A stretch of 64,000 nt of DNA, from NCBI GenBank assembly GCA_013416435.1, contig JACCEN010000016.1, positions 57,914 to 121,913 on the forward strand, written 5' to 3'. The notes below the pieces were generated by a model. It was not told where the DNA came from, did no database searches, and was given only the letters and a program-made list of their open reading frames with translations. Of this stretch, positions 48,342 to 56,498 are shown piece by piece. Each line of letters starts with the position of its first letter. Position 1 is the stretch's first letter. Origin of the DNA: Alcaligenaceae bacterium. Its GTDB lineage: Bacteria; Pseudomonadota; Gammaproteobacteria; Burkholderiales; Burkholderiaceae_B. The translations under genes and the position numbers were made by a program.

Positions 48342-49076
48342 TCATGCGTCGTGGGACGCGCCTTGTATCGAAGGCCAGCCCAGTGTTGCGCCTCGCGAGA
48401 CGGCGGCATAGACCGCGGCGTTCCGGTTGTGGACGTCCAGGCGCTGATAAAGCGTTTCGGTATGTGCTTTGGCGGTGGCCACTGAAATATTCAGGTAGCG
48501 CCCCACGGTTTTCATGGGATACCCGCGGGCCAGCAGCACGAGAACCTCGTATTGGCGCGGTGTGAGGCCGAGCATCTCGCACTCCGGGTTGCTGCCGTTG
48601 ACCACTTTGTTTTTTCTTTCGTTTTCGGGCGGCCATTTCACTGGTTCGAAGTTCTTCACCAATGGAAGGCTCATCTGCTGGCCGGCGTCCGGAGCACGCA
48701 TGGGAAAGCAGCTGCCGCCGGCCAGCACCAACTTCACGGACGCTTGCAGGACCTCGGGCGGGGCGTTCTTGGGCACATAGCCGGCGACCGAAGCGGGCAG
48801 GCCCTGTACGCTATGAGGCATGCTGCTGCTGTCGGAGAGCAGCAAGATGCTTTTGGGCGAACATATCCGTTCGGCGGCGTGGGCGAGTTCATGAAGGCTC
48901 TCGAATGACGAGATGGACAGAAGGATGAGTTCGCAGTTGCGCTGTGTGCTGGTTTCCCGTGTCAGAAGCGAGTAGTCCGCGCCTTCCAGAGTGCAGGAGC
49001 AAGACCCATCGGAAAGCAGTTGCAGTATGCCCAAGCGCAGCAATGGATGCGGCTCGATGACAATTATTGTGGTCAT
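48342..49076 (-). CDS. LuxR/NarL-type regulator with degenerate receiver (CsgD-like)
   Basis: A 244-residue protein: an N-terminal receiver-like domain and a C-terminal LuxR HTH (LTPRQYEVLVLLARGYPMKT...ISVATAKAHTETLYQRL). The receiver lacks the phosphoacceptor aspartate: the expected position reads LILLSIS, and the acidic pocket near residue 8 is EPHP. The conserved Lys (VPKNAPPEV) remains. It is last in the curli strand, so by position it could be the CsgD-like activator of the curli genes; this is inference. Confidence 0.85.
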   Translation of the reverse strand: MTTIIVIEPHPLLRLGILQLLSDGSCSCTLEGADYSLLTRETSTQRNCELILLSISSFESLHELAHAAERICSPKSILLLSDSSSMPHSVQGLPASVAGYVPKNAPPEVLQASVKLVLAGGSCFPMRAPDAGQQMSLPLVKNFEPVKWPPENERKNKVVNGSNPECEMLGLTPRQYEVLVLLARGYPMKTVGRYLNISVATAKAHTETLYQRLDVHNRNAAVYAAVSRGATLGWPSIQGASHDA

Positions 49077-49358
49077 TCTTTATTCTTCCCTGTTCGACGT
49101 TCGCTTTGTGGGCGATGCCGAGCGCGGGCCGAATGTCTGGATCTGTGTGGCAAATGCTTGCCCTTCACCGTTACAACAGGGCAAAACAAATATCAGCGTG
49201 GTCGCAGGATATTCAGCCTACTGTCAGTGCATCGCGATGCGAAACAAATTGTGAATGGAAAAGTTTCCTTGACTAGTATGGAATCAGCTATGAGCTTTCT
49301 TAAGTAAGAAATTGTGTACCTTGGTTAATTTACTTATGTTATTGAGATTATTGACGAA
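49077..49358. other. AT-rich intergenic region between csgH-like gene and luxR
   Basis: 282 bp without a gene. The part near 49255-49358 is clearly AT-rich against the GC-rich surroundings. A 12-bp palindrome GCATCGCGATGC lies at 49229-49240, about 150 bp before the luxR start. It probably holds the luxR promoter; no firm -35/-10 pair was found. Confidence 0.5.
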
Positions 49359-49685
49359 TCATTTCAGATCGGCCATTTGCGGGCAATCAAAGCGATAATT
49401 AGCGACCTTTTTTTCCCGTTCATAGAGCGTTAAAACCACAAAACATGTGTCATGCATATTTCGGCTCAGCGTCATCGAACCTAAATTGACTGTCTGGCCA
49501 GGGTAAATTGTTACACTTCCCCCTTGCCGAAGCACGGATTTTCCGCTTTTGCCTTCTTTTCTCGCCTCGATCTCATACTGCAGCGTGGCTTGGTGCCCCG
49601 TCTTTACATAGGGAACGATCAGGCTGGGCTGGCTCCTGGAAGCCGCTTCCAGCCAGGCTTGTATGTCGCTGTCAGCTGTGATCAT
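49359..49685 (-). CDS. CsgH/CsgC-like curli chaperone, no visible signal peptide
   Basis: About 108 residues starting MITADSDIQAWLEAAS, with RBS GAGGAGACATCC. The second half resembles CsgC/CsgH beta-sandwich chaperones (YEIEARKEGKSGKSVLRQGG, then VTIYPGQTVNLGSMTLS), which block curlin amyloid formation in the periplasm. The family normally has a signal peptide; none is visible here, nor in the short upstream extension of the frame to 49739. Either the start is wrong or the protein is cytoplasmic. Confidence 0.7.
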   Translation of the reverse strand: MITADSDIQAWLEAASRSQPSLIVPYVKTGHQATLQYEIEARKEGKSGKSVLRQGGSVTIYPGQTVNLGSMTLSRNMHDTCFVVLTLYEREKKVANYRFDCPQMADLK

Positions 49686-49776
49686 GGATGTCTCCTCGTA
49701 CGTATGGCGGGGGTGGAAAACCCGTTCACGGGCCGCCATGGACGGACTCCGTGAACGGAATTGCTTCGGAAAACGA

Positions 49777-50508
49777 TCAGCGCTGATCGACGTAGCTATA
49801 GTTGTTGTTGCCGAATTGCGTTACCGTCGCGATCTTGTTGGTGCCGCTTTGCATCACGATGGCGTCGTTGTAGTTCCCCGTCTGGCTGACAGTGGCCAGC
49901 AGACTGGAACCCTTCTGATCGATGTAGCCATCGTTGCCGTGCCCGCTTTGCGACAGCGTAGCGGTGATGTATGCCGCGCCGTTGCCATGCTGGTTGATAT
50001 CGGCCAGATTGTTGTAACCCGACTGATTGACCGTGGCGGTGGCCTTTTTCCCGGTCTGGTCGATCGTGGCCACATTACCCCACCCGCTGTACTGATTGAT
50101 GGTGGCGTAAAGGTTTTCGCCATTGGTCCAACTGCCGTGGCCAAACCAGCCCCAGCCACCGCTATAGGTGCCGCCCTGGGTGATCGTGGCGTCGCCGCCG
50201 CTGGCAAACTGATTGATGGTCGCCATCGAATCACGCACATGATCCTGAGTGATTACGCCGTCGTTGTTGTTGCCGGTGGCCAGGATGGTGCCCCACACGG
50301 AGGAGCTGTCTTCCTGTTCAATGGTGCTGTCGTTGCCATTTCCCAATGACGTGATCGTCGCCGTGGCGGTGTTGTTGTCGAACTGCTCGATCGTCGCCGA
50401 GTTGTCGTTGCCTTGCTGGTAGACGGTGGCCGTGTCGGCCGCCAGGGCGGCCGTCGCACCGTATGCCAGAGTGATGCCCAGTGCAATTGCAGATAGCTTG
50501 ATGCTCAT
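49777..50508 (-). CDS. csgA: Curlin major subunit (single large CsgA/B-like amyloid protein)
   Basis: A 243-residue secreted protein. Signal peptide to about residue 23 (ATAALA|AD), then about nine curlin repeats of the form [ST]ATI-x-Q-x-G-x2-N-x-A-x-I-x-Q, e.g. ATVYQQGNDNSATIEQ and TATVNQSGYNNLADINQ. Between repeats 4 and 5 sits a Gly/Trp-rich insert (GGTYSGGWGWFGHGSW). E. coli CsgA and CsgB have five repeats each; here one gene carries nine and no second curlin gene is present. Confidence 0.93.
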   Translation of the reverse strand: MSIKLSAIALGITLAYGATAALAADTATVYQQGNDNSATIEQFDNNTATATITSLGNGNDSTIEQEDSSSVWGTILATGNNNDGVITQDHVRDSMATINQFASGGDATITQGGTYSGGWGWFGHGSWTNGENLYATINQYSGWGNVATIDQTGKKATATVNQSGYNNLADINQHGNGAAYITATLSQSGHGNDGYIDQKGSSLLATVSQTGNYNDAIVMQSGTNKIATVTQFGNNNYSYVDQR

Positions 50509-50585
50509 GGTGATTCTCCTCTAGATAGAGACCTGGAACTGCTGATTTGCCCGGCGGTCTCCATGACCAGACAATTCTCATTGGC

Positions 50586-51500
50586 TTATTGGGTCGTCTG
50601 CGTTTCCTGCCTGTCGAGTGCCGAGGGGTCGACCGAGGTCACGGCGTAGGTATTGCTTTCACGCAGATAGTCCTGTACGACCTTGTTGCTCCAATCGTTC
50701 TCGTCCTTCAGCTTCCAGCTTCCGTCCTTCAAGCCCTGGACCGTCAGATGGACGACCGCCGCCTCGATGGCTTCCTTCACGCAAAGCTGGGTCGGCTCGT
50801 TATCGGTGACGCCCGCCTCGATTTCAAGCAGATCCTTGAAGTTCACGAACTTGTAGACGCTGGGACGGAGCTCGTAGGAGAAAATGGTCTTGGTGGTCGA
50901 TACCGTCTGCAGCACACGGCCTGTCCGTATGTCCACGCTGCGCAGGTTGACCGTGATCTGATCCATCCGGTATTGCGTGGACAGGCCTACGCCCAGGAAG
51001 CGGGCGCCAAGGCCTCCGGTCCTGACATTGCTGTCGTAGGCGACGATCCCGCCGTCTATCAGTACCGAGGCGGGCATCAGGGCGGGAATCTGTATGGACG
51101 GCGCGTTTTCGCCCTGGGAGCCATCGAGCGCGCGCACGATCCGCCGCTCTGTCAACAGCTCCTGCAGGCTTTCGCGCTCGACCGGGGTGAACCAGCCCGA
51201 GTCCTTTAGCGCTTTCACCAGCATCGATGCCGCGCCTTGCGTGACCGATGTGGAGAACGAGCTGTCGGGCGAGGGCTTGTACTGCCCGGTCTGGTCCCGG
51301 AAACCATAGACGGCGACGATCACCTTGCCCTTGGGGTCGGGCAGCTTGAGCAAATCCCGCGTCGAGGGCGTGGCCGGGGTGATGTGCGCCGGCGTGGCGA
51401 CTTCCACGGGCTTGTGGGGCGCAGCGCAGGCGGCGAGCAGGGCGGACAGCACGGCCAAGGCTCCCAGCCTGAGGGCGGGACGGGCGGGCGCGCGGCTCAT
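50586..51500 (-). CDS. csgG: Curli secretion channel CsgG
   Basis: A 304-residue lipoprotein with lipobox LLAAC and the CsgG fold (IVAVYGFRDQTGQYKPSP, SVLIDGGIVAYDSNVRTGG). It forms the nonameric outer-membrane channel that exports curlin. Its ATG overlaps the csgF stop by 4 bp. A 77-bp gap precedes the curlin gene. Confidence 0.97.
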   Translation of the reverse strand: MSRAPARPALRLGALAVLSALLAACAAPHKPVEVATPAHITPATPSTRDLLKLPDPKGKVIVAVYGFRDQTGQYKPSPDSSFSTSVTQGAASMLVKALKDSGWFTPVERESLQELLTERRIVRALDGSQGENAPSIQIPALMPASVLIDGGIVAYDSNVRTGGLGARFLGVGLSTQYRMDQITVNLRSVDIRTGRVLQTVSTTKTIFSYELRPSVYKFVNFKDLLEIEAGVTDNEPTQLCVKEAIEAAVVHLTVQGLKDGSWKLKDENDWSNKVVQDYLRESNTYAVTSVDPSALDRQETQTTQ

Positions 51501-51958
51501 TTGCCCACCTGGAAGGTTGTCAGCCCGCCGCTTTGCTTGTCGGTGGTGGTGATGGAAAGGAAGCCGTTGCCCAGATCCGAGATGGAAATGGTGAAGTTGT
51601 CGGTTTCCAGTGTTCCAGGTATGAACTGCCCGTCCGGCCCGATTATCTTGGAGCTGGCGGCCGTAGCCAGGCGGCTGATGATGGCGCGCTCCAGCGTTTC
51701 GTTGAAGACCTCCAGCGACGATTTGTTTTCGAGGGCGTTCTGCGCGTCGTCCAGATCGGGGTTGGTGTGCTTGTTGGTGGCGAGCGCCGAATTCAGCAGC
51801 ACGGAACCATTCAGGGGATTGCCTCCGAATGACGGATTGAGCGGATAGTAGACCAGCGGTGTCGCATAGGCCTGGCCGACGGCCAGCGTTATCGATGCGA
51901 GCGCCAGCGCGCAGTGCGCGCCGGTCTTCTTTTTGGTGTGTGTGAGCGGTTTTTTCAT
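51497..51958 (-). CDS. csgF: Curli assembly factor CsgF
   Basis: A 153-residue secreted protein; signal peptide ends near AYA|TP, then the CsgF motif PLNPSFGGNPLNGSVLLNSA that docks inside the CsgG channel. It couples curlin export to surface nucleation. Its ATG directly follows the csgE stop. Confidence 0.96.
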   Translation of the reverse strand: MKKPLTHTKKKTGAHCALALASITLAVGQAYATPLVYYPLNPSFGGNPLNGSVLLNSALATNKHTNPDLDDAQNALENKSSLEVFNETLERAIISRLATAASSKIIGPDGQFIPGTLETDNFTISISDLGNGFLSITTTDKQSGGLTTFQVGK

Positions 51959-52435
51959 TTACATCTCCTCGGGGCCCAGATCGGGGGTTCTGGTCATCAT
52001 GCGTTCGACTTCACTATCGGTGATGTTCTGGAAAACCAGCTCGACGGCGACGGCGCTGATCTTTTTCGTGGCAGAACGGGCGGGCGGAAGGAAGGTGCGA
52101 AACATCTGCTTTTGGCGGAACTGCACCCATATCTCGCTGCCGAAACGGGCTGACGGCCGTTCGTATACGGTCAGCGTGAACTGGCCGTTCGGATCCTTTT
52201 CAGCCCATCGATTCGCGAAATACATGTAGAACTCCCGGCCCTGCACCGTTACGGTGCGGTTGATGATTACGCCTCGCAGCGGATCTTCAAAAACGCGCTT
52301 TACGCCATTGCTTCCGTTTGCCTTGTCCAGACTGGTCCGTGGCAGCGGATCCTGCTCCAGTGACGGCGTGGGAGCCGCCATGGCGCAGGACGCCACCAGG
52401 GTCAGCAACATCGGCAAGGCTACATACGTGCGCAT
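51959..52435 (-). CDS. csgE: Curli secretion adaptor CsgE
   Basis: About 158 residues with a signal peptide (PMLLTLVASCAMA|AP) and the CsgE core GVIINRTVTVQGREFYMYFA. It caps CsgG on the periplasmic side and hands over curlin. Start 52435 has the strong RBS AGGAGAACTCCC; a codon at 52450 is less likely. First gene of the csgEFG set, 220 bp after pgaD. Confidence 0.95.
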   Translation of the reverse strand: MRTYVALPMLLTLVASCAMAAPTPSLEQDPLPRTSLDKANGSNGVKRVFEDPLRGVIINRTVTVQGREFYMYFANRWAEKDPNGQFTLTVYERPSARFGSEIWVQFRQKQMFRTFLPPARSATKKISAVAVELVFQNITDSEVERMMTRTPDLGPEEM

Positions 52436-52466
52436 GGGAGTTCTCCTCACTGACTACGCTTCCGGA

Positions 52467-52507
52467 GTTTCGAGAAGCTTTGGCTGCTTTTTCTAACTTC
52501 TCGAAAC
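52467..52507. promoter_or_regulatory. Long inverted repeat upstream of csgE
   Basis: Perfect 11-bp arms GTTTCGAGAAG (52467-52477) and CTTCTCGAAAC (52497-52507) around a 19-bp loop, about 32-72 bp before the csgE ATG on the minus strand. It could be an operator or an RNA hairpin in the csgE leader. No T run on either side, so it is not an obvious terminator. Confidence 0.6.
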
Positions 52508-52655
52508 GGCACCGATGACTACATGGTAGAGATGGGGAGGGAGGAATACATGCGATATATGCCGTAGGCCGCACCCGGCCATTTGGTGTACGCAATGCGG
52601 GCGGCGGGTCGCCTCGAAGCGTAGGCCGAGTGGCCGGTGGGATTTGATGCGCTGG

Positions 52656-53138
52656 TCAGGCGACCTTGGCGGTGTGGAAAACCGGGCTGTTGCCGGCGGG
52701 CTGTATGCGCAGCTGATCCGTCTCCAACTCCGAGATGGCGCCGTCGTTCGAGTGGTAGATCACCGTGACCCTGCTGCCCTGGATCTCATGCAGTTGGTTG
52801 CGGGAGAGATGGAAATGCGAGGCCAGCTCGTCCTCGTCCATCGCGTCGGGCGCGCGCAACAGCTTCAGGGTACGGAACAGCCTTTTATGATAGCGGCCCC
52901 ATATCACCACCAGGAGCGCGTTGACGCAGGCGACCAGCACGTATACGGCCAGTGTCTGCAAGGTGGGAATGAGTGGCGTGGAGCTCAGCAGGGCCGGCAT
53001 GGGCTGCAGGCCGTCGGCATGGACGATGGATACCACACCGCGCGTGAAAAGGTAGAAGAACGCCGCCCATCCCAGGGCGGTGAGGCCCGCATCGATGGCC
53101 CAGCCCAGAGACGAACGCTTGGTGGTGATGATGTTCAT
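52656..53138 (-). CDS. pgaD: PNAG synthesis protein PgaD
   Basis: About 160 residues with two membrane helices (LGWAAFFYLFTRGVVSI, LAVYVLVACVNALLVVIWGR) and a cytoplasmic tail. With PgaC it forms the inner-membrane synthase and is the c-di-GMP-stabilised partner in E. coli. ATG overlaps the pgaC stop (ATGA). Confidence 0.9.
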   Translation of the reverse strand: MNIITTKRSSLGWAIDAGLTALGWAAFFYLFTRGVVSIVHADGLQPMPALLSSTPLIPTLQTLAVYVLVACVNALLVVIWGRYHKRLFRTLKLLRAPDAMDEDELASHFHLSRNQLHEIQGSRVTVIYHSNDGAISELETDQLRIQPAGNSPVFHTAKVA

Positions 53139-54463
53139 GTTAGCTCCTTGATTCCGCGATCCGGACTGGTCCAGCGTGCGCGCTGGCGCCGTATTCGCAG
53201 CATGACTTTGGGAAAGCTGACGAGGCTGGTCAGCAGGTTGATGATCCAGTAGACGAAGGGGTACCAGATGATCCAGTACAGCGAACGCGTGATCATGGGT
53301 TCGTAGCGGCGGTCTATCAGGACGGCGAGCAGGAATTGCAGCAGGCAGACCATGGCCAGCACCATGCCGGTGAAAGAAGGCGGCAGCAGCACCGAGACAT
53401 TCATGCCGGGAGGCAGAACCATGAACTGGCTCATCAACCAAAGTCCGATGGACAAGGCTACGGCAAAGGCCCAGCCGGTGGACAGGAAGAACTCGATCAT
53501 GAGCGGCCACATCCTCCGGTATTCCCATTTCCAGATGCTGAACATGTTCTTCAGAAACACCTCGGCGCCTCCCTGGGCCCAGCGCAGGCGCTGCTTCCAG
53601 AGCCCTTGCAGTGTTTCGGGCATCAATATCCAGCACAGGGCTCGAGGTTCATAGAACACCGTCCAGCGGGCGCGCTGCAGCTTCCAGGTGATGTCGATGT
53701 CCTCGGTCACCATGTCCAGGCTCCAGTATCCGACCTGGTCGAGCGCCTTGCGCCGGAAAGCGGTGCACACGCCGGAAACCGTGAACAGCTGGCCAAAGAC
53801 CCGCTGGCTGCGTTTGATCAAGCCTATGATGGAAGAGAATTCCCCTACCTGTATGCGGCCGATCAGGGTCGAGCGTGTGCGTATGCGCGGATTGCCCGTC
53901 ACGGCGGCTACGTGCGGATGGCGGACGAGCGGCGCCACCAAGTAGCTCACGGCGTCGCCGGCCAGTATTGCATCGCCGTCTATGCACACCAGGTATTCGC
54001 TGCGGGCCGCCATGGCACCCATGCGCAGCGCCATGGCCTTGCCCTGGTTCTGGGCCAGATGGATGACGCGCAGCCCGGGGTGTTCGGAGGTCAGCCGGTC
54101 GAACAGGGCTGCCGTGCCATCGCTGGATCCGTCGTTGACCGCAATCACCTCGACGTTCGGATAGTCCTGGTTCAAGGCGGCGAGCAGGGTCTCCTCGCCA
54201 TGACGTTCCTCGTTGTGGCACGGAATGATGATGCTGACCAGCGGCTCTCCGGCCAGAACAGGAGGGCGATAGGGCCGCCAGTTCCAGTGGCGCTCCCAAC
54301 GCAGCCAGAAGCTGAGTCCTCCAGCCATCCATATGCCCGACATGAACAAGGGATAGAAAAATACGAAACTGAGCAAGGCATCGCTGGTCAGGACCAGGAC
54401 GACGCCGAAGGGCGCGCCCAGCACGATGCACAGAACGAGGAAGGCGATCAGGCGGTCTATCAT
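53135..54463 (-). CDS. pgaC: Poly-beta-1,6-N-acetylglucosamine synthase
   Basis: A 442-residue processive GT2 glycosyltransferase with N- and C-terminal membrane helices; catalytic aspartates in SIIIPCHNEE, VNDGSSDGTA and VCIDGDAIL, and the QXXRW-type motif QRLRWAQGG. It polymerises UDP-GlcNAc and exports the chain. Confidence 0.97.
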   Translation of the reverse strand: MIDRLIAFLVLCIVLGAPFGVVLVLTSDALLSFVFFYPLFMSGIWMAGGLSFWLRWERHWNWRPYRPPVLAGEPLVSIIIPCHNEERHGEETLLAALNQDYPNVEVIAVNDGSSDGTAALFDRLTSEHPGLRVIHLAQNQGKAMALRMGAMAARSEYLVCIDGDAILAGDAVSYLVAPLVRHPHVAAVTGNPRIRTRSTLIGRIQVGEFSSIIGLIKRSQRVFGQLFTVSGVCTAFRRKALDQVGYWSLDMVTEDIDITWKLQRARWTVFYEPRALCWILMPETLQGLWKQRLRWAQGGAEVFLKNMFSIWKWEYRRMWPLMIEFFLSTGWAFAVALSIGLWLMSQFMVLPPGMNVSVLLPPSFTGMVLAMVCLLQFLLAVLIDRRYEPMITRSLYWIIWYPFVYWIINLLTSLVSFPKVMLRIRRQRARWTSPDRGIKELT

Positions 54464-56487
54464 CAGTAGGGATACCAGGCATGTGAAAGGGCCGGCCGGA
54501 TGATCTCCAGACGGGGTTCGTCCTGAATGAAGTCGTCAGGGTAGTAACCGAAGTTGCGTGCGCCGCGCAGTTGCAGGCGTTTCATCCAATGCGCGATGGT
54601 GTGAGAGTCAATATGATCGGGGTCGCTTTTTGCGGTGTCCGTCCTCCAGTCCCGTGCCTGGACTTCAAAGACCGTTTTCTTCAGCGCGCCGGGGCGCTTG
54701 GCCACCGCGTCGACGAGCCTGTCCAGCCATGCGTCGGCCTGGTCGTGCGGCACGTTCTCCATGTAAGGCATGGCCATCGGTGCGGTCCAGTCATAGGCCG
54801 CCAGGAAGTCGTCCATGTTCTGCGCAAACCAGGCCTCGCTATCCGGCTCGAGTATCGGCGTGGCGTATATGTTGCGTGCCGTCTTGATCTGCGGGCCGCG
54901 GATTTCCTGAACGCGCTGTGTCAGCGCCTGAGTGAATTCCACCAGATACCGGCTCTTGTATCGGGTCCATTTCTTCATGGTTTCCGGATCGGCGCGCAAT
55001 TGCTGGATGCTTCCGGGCAGACCCTGGGCCTGATAGGCCGCCAGCGCCGGCGGGCTGGCATCTTCGAAATCGGACATCAGCGCGTCATCGTGGTAGAGCA
55101 CGCCATTGAAAATGGCATGCCTGGAAAGGTCTTCATAGATCTCCGTGATCTGCTGGCGAACCTTCGGATCGAAGGGGGAAAGGCGTAGATACTGACCTTG
55201 AGCGGGCGCAATGCGGCCGGTTTCGGGATCCCAGCGCTCTATGCGCGGCAGGGCTGGATCCAGGTCGAAGCTGAGCACCGGCATCCAGGCATATACGTCC
55301 ACATGGGTGCGATTGATGAGCTGCCAGGCTGCTCGATTGAAGAGATCCGCGCGCATCGGCAGATGCCGGTTCGGAAAATATACGGATCGGGCCAGGCCGT
55401 CGCCTTCCGGGTCCGCGAAAGCCTGCAGAAAGACCGTGGTGATCTGCATGTCCGCAATGCGCTGGATGACCTTGCCGAGATTTCTTTCCATCTGCTCGGG
55501 GTCGGGGTCGTATACATAGTCCAGGTCCACATGCGCGACACGCATGGTGGGATCGCGCTGCATGCCGGAAATGGCGTTGGAAAAATTTCGCAAAGATGGA
55601 TCATTGGCCAGCAGCAGCCGCGGCGTGTCCATCAGGTCGTCCACGGTGGCGCCGCCGTCCACCAGGGTCATCGCCATTTCATAGCCGTTATCGGCCACTA
55701 TCTTCAGCGCGGTGCCGCTGGCGGCGCCGTAAGGCCATACCCATACGCGAGGCGCCTTGCCTGTGGCCTGGCGGATTTTCCGGGTGATCTCCTGGACGTC
55801 CTTGCTCAAGCGCGCCTTGTAGGACGCTTCGGTTTCGTACTGCCCGGTCTTGGGATCATATAGCCGGGAAGCGGCGGCGGGCTGCTGATTGCCTTGCGGG
55901 TTGGCGATCGCTCCGAAATGCAGGTTGTCGGTGTGGGCACCGACTTCAACCAAACCGCTACGCGATAGTTCGGCGACCTGTTTCCAGTACAGGAAGCGAT
56001 CCCGATCGGTAGGCAAGCCTCCGAAATCGACTTTTTGCGACCTAGGGGTATCGAGCCATATGCCCACGGGCGCCAGGATCGAAGGCCAGCCGTAAGCCTT
56101 GAGTATGGGAAAGACGTGCGTGTAGAAGCTTTGATAACCGTCGTCGAAGCTGAGCAGGACGGCTTTCTCGGGCAATGGCGCTCCGCCCTGGTGGGCGGCC
56201 AGGATCTGATCGACCGATACCGCCTGGAAGCCGTTCGCATGCAGCCAGGCCAGCTGTTCCTTCAGGTGTTCCGTGCGGACGCCGACATAGGACTGGTCGG
56301 CTTCCCCGTCCTCTACATCGTGATAGGCAAGGGCCAGGTATTGATTCTTGGGCCAGGGCATCTCGTTGTTCTGCACCGCGCGCTGGTCGGGCGGCAGGAA
56401 GACCGGAATGTCCTTGGCGCAGCCCGTCAGTGACGTAAAGATGCACACGAGGGCTGCCAGCACGGCGCGCGAAATCGAATGGGCCAT
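54463..56487 (-). CDS. pgaB: PNAG N-deacetylase PgaB
   Basis: About 674 residues. Lipoprotein signal (lipobox LTGC), a CE4 polysaccharide deacetylase domain with LLSFDDGYQSFYTHV and the GAHTDNLHFGAI His motif, and the C-terminal glycoside-hydrolase-like domain (VAHVDLDYVYDPDPEQ). It partly deacetylates PNAG in the periplasm, required for export by PgaA. Start 56487 follows AAAGGATG. Confidence 0.96.
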   Translation of the reverse strand: MAHSISRAVLAALVCIFTSLTGCAKDIPVFLPPDQRAVQNNEMPWPKNQYLALAYHDVEDGEADQSYVGVRTEHLKEQLAWLHANGFQAVSVDQILAAHQGGAPLPEKAVLLSFDDGYQSFYTHVFPILKAYGWPSILAPVGIWLDTPRSQKVDFGGLPTDRDRFLYWKQVAELSRSGLVEVGAHTDNLHFGAIANPQGNQQPAAASRLYDPKTGQYETEASYKARLSKDVQEITRKIRQATGKAPRVWVWPYGAASGTALKIVADNGYEMAMTLVDGGATVDDLMDTPRLLLANDPSLRNFSNAISGMQRDPTMRVAHVDLDYVYDPDPEQMERNLGKVIQRIADMQITTVFLQAFADPEGDGLARSVYFPNRHLPMRADLFNRAAWQLINRTHVDVYAWMPVLSFDLDPALPRIERWDPETGRIAPAQGQYLRLSPFDPKVRQQITEIYEDLSRHAIFNGVLYHDDALMSDFEDASPPALAAYQAQGLPGSIQQLRADPETMKKWTRYKSRYLVEFTQALTQRVQEIRGPQIKTARNIYATPILEPDSEAWFAQNMDDFLAAYDWTAPMAMPYMENVPHDQADAWLDRLVDAVAKRPGALKKTVFEVQARDWRTDTAKSDPDHIDSHTIAHWMKRLQLRGARNFGYYPDDFIQDEPRLEIIRPALSHAWYPY

Positions 56488-56498
56488 GAAATCATCCT

